The notes: generated from the letters alone by a model not told the origin. Shown: positions 47,352 to 60,708, numbered from the stretch's first letter. The stretch: 64,000 nt of DNA from Cunninghamia lanceolata (GCA_027924645.1 BSBN01001017.1:12240501-12304500), one strand, 5' to 3'. Made by a program: numbers and translations.

Positions 47352-50300
47352 TTGAAGCAAGATTATTCTAAAATAAATTAAAATACAAGCCATAACCCAT
47401 TTTGAATAACTACAAGGTACTAGGGTTCTGATTAAGTCCAAATTTATTGTTCGATACATAATCGAGAGTTAAAAGTTAGATAAATTGTTTATTACTATAA
47501 AATTGAAGTTGAATTCTTAAGGAAGAAGTATAATATCTACTTCTTAAAGGTCTTATAACATCATTCCAAAATTACTTAATGAAGAAGACAATATAACATT
47601 ATAAATTGAATAGAAATTGTTCAACTAATATTTTAAAAGGTTACCCAAGTATGGAAGATTGTCACTCACAGATTTATTGAAATGATCCAATAAATTATGA
47701 CTTGAATATCTATGCATAAAATAGTACTCTTCACAGTAATGTATAGCAACTAGACAAGAGATAAGAACTATGGACAATTTGTTATATTAGTTTGAATTTT
47801 CAAGAGGCACATAATCTATAAAAATTAACCTTCTAGATCTAAGTCAAAGTTTCAATAGAAAATTTGCAACTACAATCTCCAAACACAATGTATGATGCTA
47901 AAAGACAATTCTTACAAATTCACAACCATGCCAAACCCTAGAGAAAGAGTCGTTATTGAGAATCTAATGCCAACTACCAACAACGTATTCCAAACATCAG
48001 TTCATGGGCTGAGTAACATACCTATACCAATTTAGCATGCTAAATCTAATCTATAGTGTCACCTTCACCTCTCCTTGGAATATCGATTGGAAATAGTATA
48101 GATCTAGCATGATTTTGGTCTGTGATAGTATTTTCAAATATGTTGGAATGCAGATGCGAAACAGGGATTGCTCAAGTAAGTATTGGTTTCACCCTAAATA
48201 TGAATTGGGTACTTGATGTGATAGTGATTTTGATTGCTAGTCTCAGAGACAGTGGTGTCTCTGACACCGTAATTGCTTCCCTTCCAAAGTGAGTCTTGTT
48301 GATTGGTGATATGGCATGAGCCTCTAAAAGACTGGTAAACTATGCGACTTCCTTCAATTATATGCCTAGCACTTATGACTAGTATACCCTTTGCTCCTCC
48401 AATGGTGTTTTCGTAGCTTAGACATTACTAATTGCTCATCACAATAGGTTCATAGACCTTAAATGATTTATTCTCCTACCTATTTTCTCTCTCTCCAATC
48501 TATTTGGAGATAATTTGAGGGTTTTGTCTATCTGCCCTACTAACACTAGTTACTGGAAGTGGCCCTGTAGATTTCACATCACTTTTTTCTATATATATTC
48601 GGAATGCTAGGAGTGTATTTACTGATTAATCATTAACGTGGGGCAGTAGCTAATGGCAGTTGTCTCAAAATTGACCGAATGATTGTGGGAAAGAGCTAGA
48701 CTGAAAATAAAAACTAATGAGTTTGGAAGGTCTTAAATCATTAAACTCCCCTTTTCTAATCTTATCAAGTTGAAATAAAACCAGATCAAACAAATGCAAC
48801 TGGCAAAAGTAAAGTGTTATATCAAAAAGATGTTATCTCAGACAAGGTATGCCAATAGTTTAACGGATTGCCTCAAAAAGATGTTATCTCACTGAAAACA
48901 AGATTATAGGATATTCATTAACTTAGATATGCAAATCCTTTCATCGTTAAAGTGGGAACAAAGCTCTTGATCTACGATGGAAAATAAGTTGAATATGGGA
49001 TATGGATGATGGCGTTTAGCACCACACCATGAATAATATTATCTAAAACTAAACATCGATAAGGAAAAACCTTCCAAATGATAGTCTAGTTTGAACTACG
49101 GAAATGGTGTTAAAAAGAGAACATCACAGTGCTTCATCATATGCAACAAGCGAGTCTTCCACCTAAGCATTTGATGTTTTCCATCAAAGATGCGGTAACT
49201 TAGTGGAAATTATTGGTGATATTCAATATAGCAATCTACAAAATAAGCTCGCACTACCAACAAGCTGAGCATAGTAATTGATTCCAAAATTGATGAATGG
49301 ATAACAATCTAAGCATAATAAAGACATAATTTTAGATGCAGTAACTGCATTGGCCACGGTTGACATGCATGCAAAAAACCACAAAAGTGGTCTCATGAAT
49401 TGTTGGATATGTACATATGATTTGGCTATAGAAATAAAATAGACTCACACAATTGTGAATGATGGCAAACAAATTATTTAACAAAATACCATAACACTAT
49501 GGTCTCAAGAAATGCCACAATTGCAGGACATGCACGAAAGGATTTGTTGGAAAGTCTATAGGAAATTTCAAGTAAATGTAATTGACAAGCATGAGACTAA
49601 AGTCCTTAACCTCTATTGATGCCCCACTCTAAAATAAGCCTTGGAACACAACCATATTGATATAAGTTGAAAACTCTTGCAGACACGTATCTAGAAAAAA
49701 TGAAAGCTTAGAAAAACCCTTCATCTCTTTTTCCCACACAAAAGAGCATGCTGAAAACAATAAACAGAGTTATCTAATTTTTATCCAATGAGCATAGAAA
49801 AACTGATTATTAATCTTGTGCAAAATAGAGAGAGATAAAGGTAAGAAAGCATATGGTGATGGGATTATTATCGTGGTTGACTCCACCCTCCCTAATCCTT
49901 GCACCTGAGGACTCCCTTTCATGATCTGCACAACAAAATTTGAGCCTCTTTTTTTTTCCAACCATTCTTCTGAAAAGTGTATGAAGATCCCTCTAAAATA
50001 TTTCAAGGATGCTTATTTAAATCTATTCTAATCACCGAAGGATATGGCTTCTAACTCCCCGCAATTAAAGGCAAGATTTCCCCTTATCTTCCAAACTGAA
50101 ATGGATAAATTGCTATCTGAAATATGATTCCTTCTCATATTAAATAGAGGCATTATTTGTGGATATAAATGATGGTGCTATATTAAGTAATTCTAAGATA
50201 TAGGTATGCGCTTAGGAAAAGTGTACAACAATGATTTAAATGAAGCAAATTTAACCATAGGCTTGCCCTATAATTCTGCACACCGTGTTAGATTTCCAAC

Positions 50301-50744
50301 ATAACAAAAGAGGAATTTATTATAGACATTAAATTTGCAAGTGCTCCGGTAGCCATGCATACTCCCAAACTGAATCACAAATCATGTAACTTAAAAGTGA
50401 TATCTTGGAGTGCAAAGACAGCGTGATAAAGAATATTTTGTTTCAACATGCCAAAAATAGAGAGGCGTATTTTTTTTGTAGCATTTCCCCTCTGTTTAAC
50501 TTTTCAATGATAAACTACCTTCTCCACCATACCAAACCTGATTAACTCACAAAACCAAAAGTAGAACCAAAGACAAAGTATATAAAAGGCATGCATGCAA
50601 AATGTTGAAACATAGATATCAACTATTTCACAAAGTACCACAAGGAAATGTATCTCACCGAATACAATGATTGACATATATATATATATATATATGTATA
50701 TATTGTTTAAATGACACAGAAGTGTCTACATTTGTACAATTTAA
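47352..50744. other. AT-rich intergenic sequence, nothing recognised
   Basis: 3.4 kb without a convincing coding frame or element end. A perfect 9-bp-stem hairpin (TCAGAGACA...TGTCTCTGA) lies near 48241-48262. A 78-codon minus frame at 49770-50006 has no recognisable domain. Confidence 0.3.
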
Positions 50745-51250
50745 CTAAACTACAAATGAAATTGCTATCTATATTAAAATCTATAATCAATACCTACTCT
50801 ATTTAAAAAATTTGTTTTCTAAAACTTCAATGCTTAAATCAAAACTCTAAAACCTATACACGGATATGACACCTAATAGCATAAGGAGCCCAAGCATGAT
50901 TCAACATCTCAGTAGATAATATATATGCATCCGTAGTGAAATCAATTCAAAATATCGTGCGATGAGAGTAGCAATAAAAGCATACCTTTCTCTTTCACTA
51001 AACTACAAATGAAATTACTATCTATATTAAAATCTATAATCAATACCTAGTCTATTTAAAAAATTTGTTTTCTAAAACTTCAATGCTTAAATCGAAACTC
51101 TAAAACCTATACATGGATATGACACCTAATAGCATAAGGAGTCCAAGCATGATTCAACATCTTAGTAGATAATATATATGCAGCCGTAGTGCAATCAATT
51201 CAAAATATCGTGTGATGAGAGTAGCAATAAAAGCATACCTTTCTCTTTAT
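50745..51250. repeat. Tandem duplication, two 253-bp units
   Basis: 50745-50997 and 50998-51250 match with about nine substitutions and no internal gap, so the duplication is fairly recent. No coding content was seen. Confidence 0.9.
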
Positions 51251-51577
51251 CCTCATCTAAGTCACCAAGGCTTATTTAAAACTTGAGAGCTTAAGCTCAC
51301 CCACTTGCCATACTGTGATGAAATTTCAAGCACCCTGCTCTGCTTCCCTATTGATTTCCCAATCCCTCTCTGACACAACCAAAGTGACAATGGAGGGGCA
51401 CTACATGAACCGTGGACTCTCTTCTCCATTCACTATTGGCAAATTCTCATTTCCATGAACCTTGGACTCTCTTCTCCATTCACTATCAAAAAATTGACAA
51501 ATCAACATTTCCACAAACCTTTGACTTTAACTCCTTGATTGGTAAAAGTTGACTTTGACAAACATTAGACTCACAAG
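51251..51577. other. Intergenic sequence beside the Tat-like element
   Basis: Contains a short repeated segment (ttggactctcttctccattcactat) at about 51412 and 51464. No gene was seen. Confidence 0.3.
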
Positions 51578-51582
51578 CCTTT

Positions 51583-54358
51583 TGTTGTCACATGAAATTG
51601 CACCCTACTTGAATGGGACTCCAAGCATTCCAATGACACAATGGGATTGATCTCTAAGTGTGGGAATTTGCTAAATGAGATCAAACCTCTGGAGAAGGTC
51701 GGCTTCCTTGTCTAGTTATCACCTAAAACTATTGTATTTTGGGGTGAAAAGGGCAAGAAATGTACTGAGATGAAAAATAAAGCATCAATACTAAAAAACA
51801 TGAAAGGGTGATGGCACCAAATAGATTTAAAGAACCCTTGCAAAACTGAAGCATGCACAACACAACGAGATACAACAAGCAAATATACACAGAATAGATG
51901 ATTCTAATAGAGGTAAGAAGCAAGATGATTGAAAGGAATAAAAGATATTCACAGACAATCATATGTAGATTCACACAGAGATAGAGAAATCAGCAAAAGG
52001 CATGATAGCTTGCATATATCTAATGAAAGGCAAGGTTACAACATGAAAAGTTCTGTTTGGAAATAGGGAGAACAAGATGCTCCAAAAATTTTCCAACCCT
52101 TCTTACCCATAAGCCTCAGCATATATAGCATTTCAAAACTAACCTAGGTCGGTTACAAAATCCACTCAGGGAACTATAATCAGAAAATATCCTTGAAAGG
52201 ACATCTAGCTGACATGAGTTATGGTGTTGAAACCTGGAACTGGGGCAGATGGAAGATATTTCTGAGTCTTTAATGCAAGTAGTTGCGTCATTGATCTAAT
52301 CCTTCTCGACACTCAGGCGGCGGAGGAAAGATTGGACATGAAGCGGTGGCAGGATATTTTGGGCCATCAATGTGAGTTGTGCCCTCCTATGCAGCAATAA
52401 ATGCAAAAAAGATCTTCACCAACTCAAGAAAGTTGCTGCTGAAAAAGTCCACCTGACCGACATGAAGATCTGGATCAAAAATGGAAGTGGAAACCCTCCA
52501 GAAGAATTCCCGCCAAAAGGTCATCATCCTAATATTTTCAAATTTCCATAGGCAATGATTTATCCCACATGCACCCCGCAGTGTCCTCATCATCATTTTA
52601 TAAGTCAAGCCATGAGCATATATTATGTCAGTGCTTTTGCTCCCGACGGCATCATCATAAGCCTTAACATCATCCTTCTTTAGCATGATATCCTGTTGCT
52701 CTAAATATCACCCTAAAGTCTGCAGGCCTCAGCACTATCATCTGTCGGCCAGACCTCTAACATCAGTGAGCCATCGGCATGTTCGGCTGATATGAAAAGT
52801 CACCCCAATATGAAATTAGCCCTGAGCCTCATCATTATCTTCAAGACCTATGAAATATCCTCCTAATGGAAATATCCTCCTGACGAGCTCATCCTGATAA
52901 TTCATATCACCCTGATGTGAAATATCACCCCGCAGAAAATATCACCCTACGGGAAAGCATATCCGAACCTCATCACCTAATAAAAAATATCACCCTGATG
53001 CATGAATATCAGCCTAATGTGAAATATCCTCCTGACGAAAGTAACATGATATAAAATATCACCCCGATGTTTGAAAATCAGGATGACGTCAGCAGGATGT
53101 CTAGGAGGAAAGATCCTCCTGATCATGTTCATACAACATACCTCTTCATATCCAGGTGACGTCATCAGCATGTTAGAGTAGGGTGATATTCAGAAGCAAG
53201 AGCGATATTTGTAAGGTACCTGATATTCAGAAATATCACCCTGATCCTGAAGAAACCTGATGATGATATTCAACCTCATCGGCATAAACCAATGCATCAG
53301 AGGAAGCTCCTCCTGCTTTGCCGACCTCATATGTCTCACCAATGATCTAAATGATCATGTCCACAAACATCCTAATGACGTCACCATCATGTCGAACATC
53401 AGGATGATCTTCAAATGCTAACTGGTGTTAAGGAAAATATGACCCTGTTCGAGCCTTGACGGCATCATCATGATATTCGAGGCAGGATGATATTCAGAAA
53501 TATCATCCCTGCAAAATATCAGGTTGCACTGTAGCTTCATCGTAAGATTGGGGTGGTCTTGGAATATGACTGATATTTGGAAATATCACCCCCGGTAGGA
53601 ATATGCATGAAGTTGTGAAACAAGCAGATATCACCCTGACATAGGAATGACGTTAGCAACATGTTGGGCGATCTAGCGAGCATGAAGTGAAAAATAACAT
53701 TAGGATGATCTTCAAAGATCACTCGATATTCAAATGTGATGACCCCTCAGAAGATTAGGTCATACTTAGAAAACTTAGTAGCACCAACATCAGGATGATC
53801 TTCGACTAAGATCACCCGATGTTAAAATATCATCCTAATGCGAAAGATCAGGTTGGCATAAATATGATGACCTTTCACAAGAAAGATGATCTTCCCCCAG
53901 AATGGATCTGGATGATGTCAGCGGCATATGACTTGGTTCATCACTGCAATTACCATGATGTCATCATCATGTTATCAGATGGGGGCGATAATTGGAACAT
54001 AGGTTGATATTTGTAACATCAGGTGATATTGGGAAGATCAAGTGATGTTCCAATTATCACTTGATGTTTGAAATATGACCTGATACTTGAAATATCACCC
54101 TACTTGCAAATATCAAGTTTGACCAAGCTTATGACCCTGCATAACTTCCTCACTTTGGCGAATCTCAGGGTGATGCTTTAAACAAACCTGCCTATCTTTT
54201 CAAGCTCTTTCACATGGTAAGCCTCTTCAGGCAAGCTTCAGATTTTGAAATTTGGGTTAAGACCTCAGGATCACAAATATGGCTTTCATGGGGATATGCA
54301 TATTGACTGATCATGCTTGAATTATTTTGACTCCTGCTAGAGGAAAAATAGGTCAACA
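51583..54358 (-). repeat. 3' LTR of the Tat-like element
   Basis: 2,776 bp, TGTTGTCACATG...GGTCAACA on the plus strand. TATA-like TATATAT (minus) lies at about 52121-52127. No clear polypurine tract borders it at 54359-54400. Confidence 0.9.
52690..54120. repeat. U3 array of AATATCACCCTGATG-like words, 3' LTR
   Basis: Roughly 17 ATATC-centred words (AATATCACCCTGATG, AATATCCTCCTGA, AATATCATCC) on the plus strand and about 10 inverted ones (GGTGATATTCAG, GATGATATT) were counted by eye. Some pair into local palindromes such as GATGATATTCAGAAATATCATC-type units near 53488-53510. The same array lies in the 5' LTR at about 61850-63250. Confidence 0.8.
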
Positions 54359-54616
54359 ATTTGGCAACCTCTATGGGATGTTTGCCTGCTAAACATGAGA
54401 TTAGTGGCCTTAAGCGTCCATTGGGCATGGAGTCAAGTTTAAAATATGCTGGGGAACTAGGACCTGCCTCTCAAAACATAAAAAGGGGAGAAGGCTTGCT
54501 TTCTCCTAATGACAAAGCAACCTGTGTAGAAGCACTTAGGGAAGTAAAAGGATCTAAACTACTCTGCAATAACACTTATTGAAAACAAGAAGTCTAACCT
54601 ACTAATTTACAGGGTC

Positions 54617-55930
54617 TCATACCTCAAAACACCTTTTCAAGTGTATCCCATTGACTGGGATATGCAGATTTTCTCCATTCATATTTGACAACTGAAATGC
54701 ATTGTGCTCTTTGCATTCAGTGATGAGAAAGGGGCCACTCCACATGCTGTCAAATTTGGAATGCTTCCCTGGTCTACTCCTCAGCTCATCCCATTTGAGC
54801 ACTATATCACCCACTCTAAAATGTCTGGGGGTGGCCTTCTTGTCAAAATTTCTCTTTGTTTGCAGCTGATGATGTTCCATGGCTGCCATAGCTTTATCTC
54901 TACTTTCCTACAGCTCCATAAGCTGAGCATATCTTACAGCCATGGGGCTTTCTGTTTCAAGCATTTCTAGATGATGCATGATGTCTATTGCTGGCAGTTC
55001 CATAGACATAGGCAACCTTGCCTCCTTTCCATACACTAGCAGATAAGGGGAGTTCCCAATAGGCCTCTTAGGAGTTATCCTATCAGCCCACAGAGCAAAC
55101 TTCAAATTAGTGTGCCAGGTCCTCTAATTATTCTCCATTGCCCTCTTAATAATCCTGATGAGATTTTTGTTTGTGGATTTAGCCAAACCATTACCCTGGG
55201 GATAATAATTTGATAAAGTATTCAAATAAATCCCATTCTTGATAGCCTAGTCAGTTATTCTTAGGCCAACAAAAGCTAGAGCATTATCAGAGATGATTGA
55301 TTCAGGCACTCCAAACCTGGAGACCAAATCACAATAAAAATTTAAAATAGTACTCTCATTAGATTCTTTCAGAGCCACTGCTTCAGTCCATCTTGTGAAG
55401 TAGTCTGTGGCTATGAGTATCCACCTATGGTCTGCACTTGATGGTGGGTTGATAGGTCCAATAAAATCAATGCCCCATCTCATAAAGGGCTGCTCTACCT
55501 GGATTGGGTGTAGAGGCAAAGCTGGCAGCCTCTCTTTTCCTACAAAAAGGGCACACTTAACACACTTTCTAGCCCATGCATGGGCATCTTTAAATAAGCT
55601 AGGCCAATAATAGCTAGCTCTCATTACTTTCCAAGCAGTAGTCCTTGGGGCAAAATGACCCCCTGCTGTTCCATCATGGAATTCATGTAGCACCATGTCA
55701 GTCTGATCAGTATCAATGCATCTAAGCAATACACCATTAAAGTCCTTTCTGAAAAGGATGCCTTCTATTAAAACATATGGAATGGATTGCAGCCTGAAGT
55801 ATCTTCTTTTAGCATTATCTAAGCCTGTAGGACATCTACCAATTTGCAAAAATTGGGTCATATCATCAACCCAACTAGTACCTACTGCTGTTGTATCATC
55901 TTGATGCTCCTCTTCTATGGTCAGGAGCAC
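54617..55930 (-). pseudogene. Integrase of the Tat-like element, three internal stops
   Basis: This follows RT-RNase H in the same frame. The HHCC zinc domain is visible (EFHDGTAGGHF ... CVKC). Core residues: first Asp in WGIDFIGPI, second Asp in ISDNALAF. The expected Glu in NGLAES is Lys here (NGLAKSTNK, about 55165), so the DDE triad is broken. Later motifs include YGKEARLP (about 55025) and a C-terminal module (FRVGDIVLKWDE, then GPFLITEC) ending at 54617. Stops lie after ITD, after ENN and after QLMEL; the last two look like CAG to TAG. A functional copy would insert the cDNA into chromosomes. This one cannot. Confidence 0.85.
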
Positions 55931-55972
55931 CTCTTCTTCTTCCTCTACCTCATCCTTAGAACTAGTGACAAG

Positions 55973-57300
55973 CTACTCACTAAGTCCTCTGCCTCTGAAC
56001 AGCTTGGTTATCTTGATCTCTACATCATATTCCATGACCTTGGTGATCCAACCAGCCCTTTTCTCATTAACATCTTTACTCAGCAGGAACTCCTTCACAC
56101 TAAGATGAGCCACCATCAGGTGTATCTTGTTATTTGAAACAAGATGTCTAAATTTTTTTAGGCTCCTGACTACTGCTAGGACATGCTTTTCAATGAAGCT
56201 ATACTTCTGCTCATACTCCTCCAACCCTTGGCTAAAGAAGGTGATTGGTTGTTCAAAACCCTCTCTTTGCTGCTGCACTAGAATAGAAGAGATGGTGTCC
56301 AGGCTGCCATAAGCATACAGGGTAATGTCCTTAGAGAAATCAGGATTGATCAGGGTTGGTACAGTTGCTAATGCCTCCTTTATGGACTGGAAGCTAAGTC
56401 TGGCCTCTGACGTCCAACTGAAAGTTGTGTTCTTTTTCAACATAGACGTCAAGGGTTTCAAGAGATTTGCAATATCAGGTATGAACCTTCTTAGAAAGTT
56501 AATTCTACTAATGCAGCATTGTAGTCCCTTCTTATGACTGGGTAAGGGCAACTTCAAAATGGCCTTTATTCTCTCCTCATCAATGGTAATACCCTCCTTT
56601 GACACAACATGCCCCAACAACTTGCTCTCATGTACAACAAAAATGCATTTCTTTGGATTGAGAGATATCCCAAACTCTCTACATCTTTCAAAGACTAGCC
56701 TTAGGTGGGATAAATGCTCAGACGCATTTTTAGAGAAGACTATTATGTCATCCAGGAATACCAGCACTAGCTTATACATCAGACCCTTAAAGGCCATGTC
56801 CATAGCTCTTTGAAAAGTAGAGCCAACATTTGAGAGGCCAAAAGGCATCCTCTTGTAGGCCATAGTACCCCACTTGGTTGTGAAAGCAATCTTGAATTGG
56901 TCTTCTTCCTTGACTAGCATCTGGTTATAACCAGAAAATCCATCAAGCAAAGAAAACTTTTTTGAGCCAGCCACCACCTGTAGAATTTGCTCCATTGAAG
57001 GCAATGGGTAGTGGTCTTTTAGGGAGGCTCTGTTAAGGTCTCCAAAGTCAACACATAGCCTAACCTCCCCATTTTTCTTCCTCACAGGCACAAGGTTAGA
57101 AACCCAAGAAGTGTGCTTGATTGGAAAGATGATCTTCCCCTCAATCAGCTTGGTTAGTTCTTTGATCATCAGGGGTTCTAGCTTTGGATTCAGAGGTCTC
57201 TGTTTCTGCCTCACTGGTTTTATACCTAATTCTAACTCTATGGTGTGTTGGGCAATATGAGGATCAAATCCCTTTAAGTCTACATAATCCCAATGAAAGC
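55973..57300 (-). pseudogene. Reverse transcriptase with degenerate RNase H
   Basis: From about 57300 (WDYVDLKGFDPHIAQHTIELE) into RT: LVPVRKKNGEVRLCVDFGDL, LLDGFSGYNQM, MPFGLSNVGSTFQRAMD, and the catalytic FLDDIIVFSK, all intact. An uninterrupted 413-codon stretch begins at 57214. The attached RNase H (about 56330-56000) has lost key residues: the first Asp region reads LYAYGSLDT instead of LYTDAS, and the later Asp region reads LMVAHLSVKEFL instead of a TDH motif. The Glu region (FIEKHVLAVV) is kept. The domain is probably catalytically dead, a state known as a tether where a second RNase H is present. A one-base frame change near 57300 separates this frame from gag-protease-RNase H upstream. 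Confidence 0.85.
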
Positions 57301-57594
57301 TCTTCTATCCTTAGCTGAGTAGATTTTACCAATTTTAAGGAGTCTACCCTTGAAAACTTCTAGCTCTTCATAATGCTCCTCCTTTACCTACGTACTAGTT
57401 TTTGTCTTCTTCTTTTGGTCATCAGTGCCAAAGATAGATTCCAAGGTGACCAATCCCTTGGGCAGCTTATTTGTTCTTAGCTGAATGATTTGATCATTGT
57501 CATACTGTTGTTTGAGTTTATCCTGATTCATTATGGAAAACTCATCTTCCTCTAATAGGAACCTTAGGATCTGTTCATCACTGTCAAAAACTTG

Positions 57595-58059
57595 CTAGTG
57601 AATATTATTATCAGGGATAGAAGGCCTAGAAATTATTTTTACATGAGGCTGAACCTTCTCCCTTTGAATATCACTAGGGATGTCAAATTGAGCCCCAATT
57701 GAACCTAATCTGTCAGCATAATGGTTCTGACTCCTTGGAATGGAGATCAGATTGAAAGCATCAAACTCTTTAATCAAATTCCATACCCTGTGTTTGTAGC
57801 ACTTCAGGGCATCACTTTTTGTAAGGTGCAGTCCCCTCACCTAATTCACAATGAGCTCACTATCTCCAAAGACCTGTAGATAGCCAATCTTCCTCCTTCT
57901 TGCCCACTGCAGACCTTGGATCAACCCTTCATACTCAGTAGTGTTGTTAGTACAAGAAAAGGCAAGATAAAAAGCAGCATAATAATTTTCACCTTGTGGT
58001 GACACAAGCATTGCACCACCACCAGATCTATTTCTGCCCCTAGAGCCATCAAAATACAT
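57595..58059 (-). pseudogene. Second RNase H (aRNH-like), placed between protease and RT
   Basis: All four catalytic acidic positions are visible: Asp in MYFDGSRGR, Glu in TTEYEGLIQGL, Asp in FGDSELIVN and Asp in NHYADRLGS. The Gly-rich GGGAMLVSPQGE strand and an ARRRKIGYLQVFGDSE segment fit the RNase HI type usually called archaeal-like in Tat elements. A single stop (TAG, 57838-57840) replaces Gln in IVN.VRG, a CAG-to-TAG change; otherwise the domain is open. It lies in the same frame as gag-protease. Most Tat elements I know of carry this domain after RT-RNase H, so its upstream place is notable. It would degrade RNA in RNA-DNA hybrids during reverse transcription. Confidence 0.8.
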
Positions 58060-58251
58060 TTTCCATACCTCATCATGTTGCTCTGTCTGCTACTCTGCTT
58101 TCTTCAGAAGACTTGGTATTGTTGTTTCATGCTCATACAATATGTACACTCCTAGGCTAGTTTCTTGGATATGTCCCTCAGGATCATCCACAACATTTTC
58201 AGAGGCCCACTGCTTCAAGAGTACCTCTGGTATGCTCTTAGCTTGTAGTTC

Positions 58252-60579
58252 CTAAGCAGCAACTAGTTCAGGGTCATCAGAGATAATGCAATTTGCATTA
58301 ACAACACTGGGTGTGTAAGGTTCTATGTGATAGTCTGAAAGCAACTCAGATTTCAAAGTTACTTTGGTGCCATATCTGGTCCTAAAAAACATGTGGGACC
58401 AGTCAGAAGATAGATATCCTCCTATTTTGGCTATAAATTCCCTTAATAAGCACATGTCAAAATGAGGAGGCAAATCTATTATGAACACCTCCTGTAAAAT
58501 AGAAACATTGGGGCAGGTGTGTAGGGTGAGACCTAGGTCTCTTATGATACCCACAGTATTAACAGATGTACCATCCAACTGGAGTACACCTTTCTCAAGT
58601 GGCTGGTATCTAAGCCCTAATTGATCTGCAATCTGCTTAGGCATGACAGAACTGCTTGCTCCACTATCCACCATGCAATTGTGCACTAGTTTGTCCCCAA
58701 TTATCAATGATACATAAAAAGGAAGAGGTTTGGCACCTTGGTTAGGCTGCTTGATATCATCTTGGGATGAATTAGCAAGAACAGTCCTATTTAAGTCAAC
58801 AGTGTTATCATTGGATACCTTCAAATTAGACAAGGCAGACTGCAACATCTTCTTTTGGCCAGAGATTGCTAAGGAATCCCACATAGACATGGTTACATTC
58901 ATCTTTTTCATGTTTTCAATAATATTGAAAGATGGAGAGGCACCTACCTTCTGACTTGACTTTGTAACAGTAGTATCAGCCTGCAAATGAGGCATCTCCC
59001 TTGTTGTTGCTGGAGTATTTCTTTGCAAGATGCGAGGGATATGGGATGTGGAAGCATCAGTATGTCCTCTACCTTTGCTTGCTACTGGTTCAACCTCATA
59101 ACCCCTCTTCTTAGCCCTTGTATTGGCAGCAACTGGATTACTATCACTGCTTACCCCACAGAATTCTCCTTCCTGCCAATTCATGAAAGCAGAATCATTC
59201 TGAGGTTGCTCTTGTTGTTGTACAGCTCCATCATTTGGTGTGTATGATTGTGTGGCTGCCACATTTTGTGCCATCAGAGTTTGATTTAGGACTCCACTTG
59301 AACAGGCTACCTCATTGTGTGGCATATGGCATGGGACACACCAATCATAATCAACTGCAATATTATTTTGAATAGGGACAAGTTCCCTTGCTGCATTAAC
59401 AGGTGCTAGATTGTAAGGCTAAAAAGGCCTTTGGTTCATGTTTTGCCTGACACCTTGGTAGTTGTTTTGATAAGGTGGCCTATTGGCTTGGTAAGGTTGA
59501 CCCTACCCCTGATATGCTTGGTTCTGCCCCTGATGTTGTTGTTGATAAGGCTACCTACCTTGAGACTGTTACTTCTTAATGTTTACTAGATCATTCCCAA
59601 AAGTCTGCAGAAGATTTTCTATTTTCTGCTGGCTACTTTTTATTTCCTTTAGCTTTTGAGATGAACTAGAGGCAGCAGGTTCAGAAGTGTAGGTACTTGG
59701 TAATGCTGTAACAACAGGTGTAGGGACAAAATATGGGGTGGGCAAAGGCATAGAAGCCTGGATCTCAAGAAAGATGGGCATAGGGGGCCTAGGTGCTATT
59801 TTTCCAGCCTGAATTAGACTGTTCTCTGCTCTAATGGCTATTTCATAGGCATTAGGTAGGCTTACACCTCCTAGTGATTGTATCATCACTACAATATCAC
59901 TATTTAAAGCTTTCCAAAAATATAAGAATGCATACTCAGTTGGAGGTCTTACTATGGCAGGGATTTTGTCCCATGTCTTATGAAATCTGAAGTTGAAGTC
60001 CATCATTGGTTCCTGAGGAGCTCTCCTTATGGTGGTCATCTATTCCACCAATGATAGATTATCTGATTTATCCTGGAACTACTTATTCAGCTTGTCTCCT
60101 AATTCATCCCAAGTTCCTATAGTCTGTATTGGTAGACTTCTGAACCATTGTAATGCCTTCCCTTTGAATGAAGCAGCTAGTAATCTGATGGCTACATTCT
60201 CTTGTGTTACATGATGCACTCCACATAGAGATGCCACATCTCTTATGTGTTCAATAGGTGTAGTTTGGGTTTCCCCTGTGAAATAGGGCAGGCTCTTCAA
60301 GGCTGCCAGAGGTATGGCATCATGTACTGCTAAATTCAAAGGGCTTCCCCCATCAAAAGCCACAAATGGTTGATTTCATGCCATCTGAGCAGCTGGAGGT
60401 GGGTTTGCTTTAGTTGCTACAAGGACTACAGAGGCAACTGGTCTAAAATTTGGTGGAGTTGACAATGTCCTCTTAGAATAGGGAGTTCTTACTATAATTC
60501 TACTCTGCCTCCTAGGTGGAGAAAGTTGTAGATAATCAAATGAGCTTGAACTTGAACTCCTAGTTTGTATCCTTTTCAT
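58252..60579 (-). pseudogene. Gag and aspartic protease of the Tat-like element
   Basis: ATG at 60579, about 130 nt after the PBS (MKRIQTRSSSSSSFDYLQ). One frame continues to 58252 with several stops and no indel. The gag domain covers about 60360-59900 (IPLAALKSLPYFTGE; LAASFKGKALQWFRSLP; WDKIPAIVRPPTEYAFLYF). A helical Lys/Gln-rich stretch ends near 59569. A Gln/Pro-rich segment then leads to a zinc finger at 59302-59340 (CVPCHMPHNEVAC, CX2CX3HX4C). The uninterrupted 357-codon end contains the protease: FYVSLIIGDKLVHNCMVDSG with active-site DSGAS (about 58650), flap-region LQLDGTSVNTVG and IIDLPPHFDMCLL. Gag forms particles and protease matures the polyprotein. The stops prevent translation as one product. 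Confidence 0.85.
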
Positions 60580-60708
60580 AAAAGTATATCAACAGAACTA
60601 GTTTGCCTGATTTTCCTCAGTATGAGTCGCTAGATATGCAATTTTTAACCTCCTATAGGTCAGAAAATCACCGGTTCCACATCAAAACTAGTAATAAGAG
60701 TTTATATT

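Noticed and set aside
52690..54120. CRISPR-like array from regularly repeated ATATCACCCTGATG words
   Set aside because: Words are degenerate, in both orientations, irregularly spaced and duplicated as part of both LTRs of a plant retrotransposon.
54470..54500. AAAAAGGGGAGAAGG as the polypurine tract of the Tat-like element
   Set aside because: It is on the plus strand and over 100 bp from the LTR, whereas the element runs on the minus strand. The true PPT position next to 54358 shows no strong purine run.
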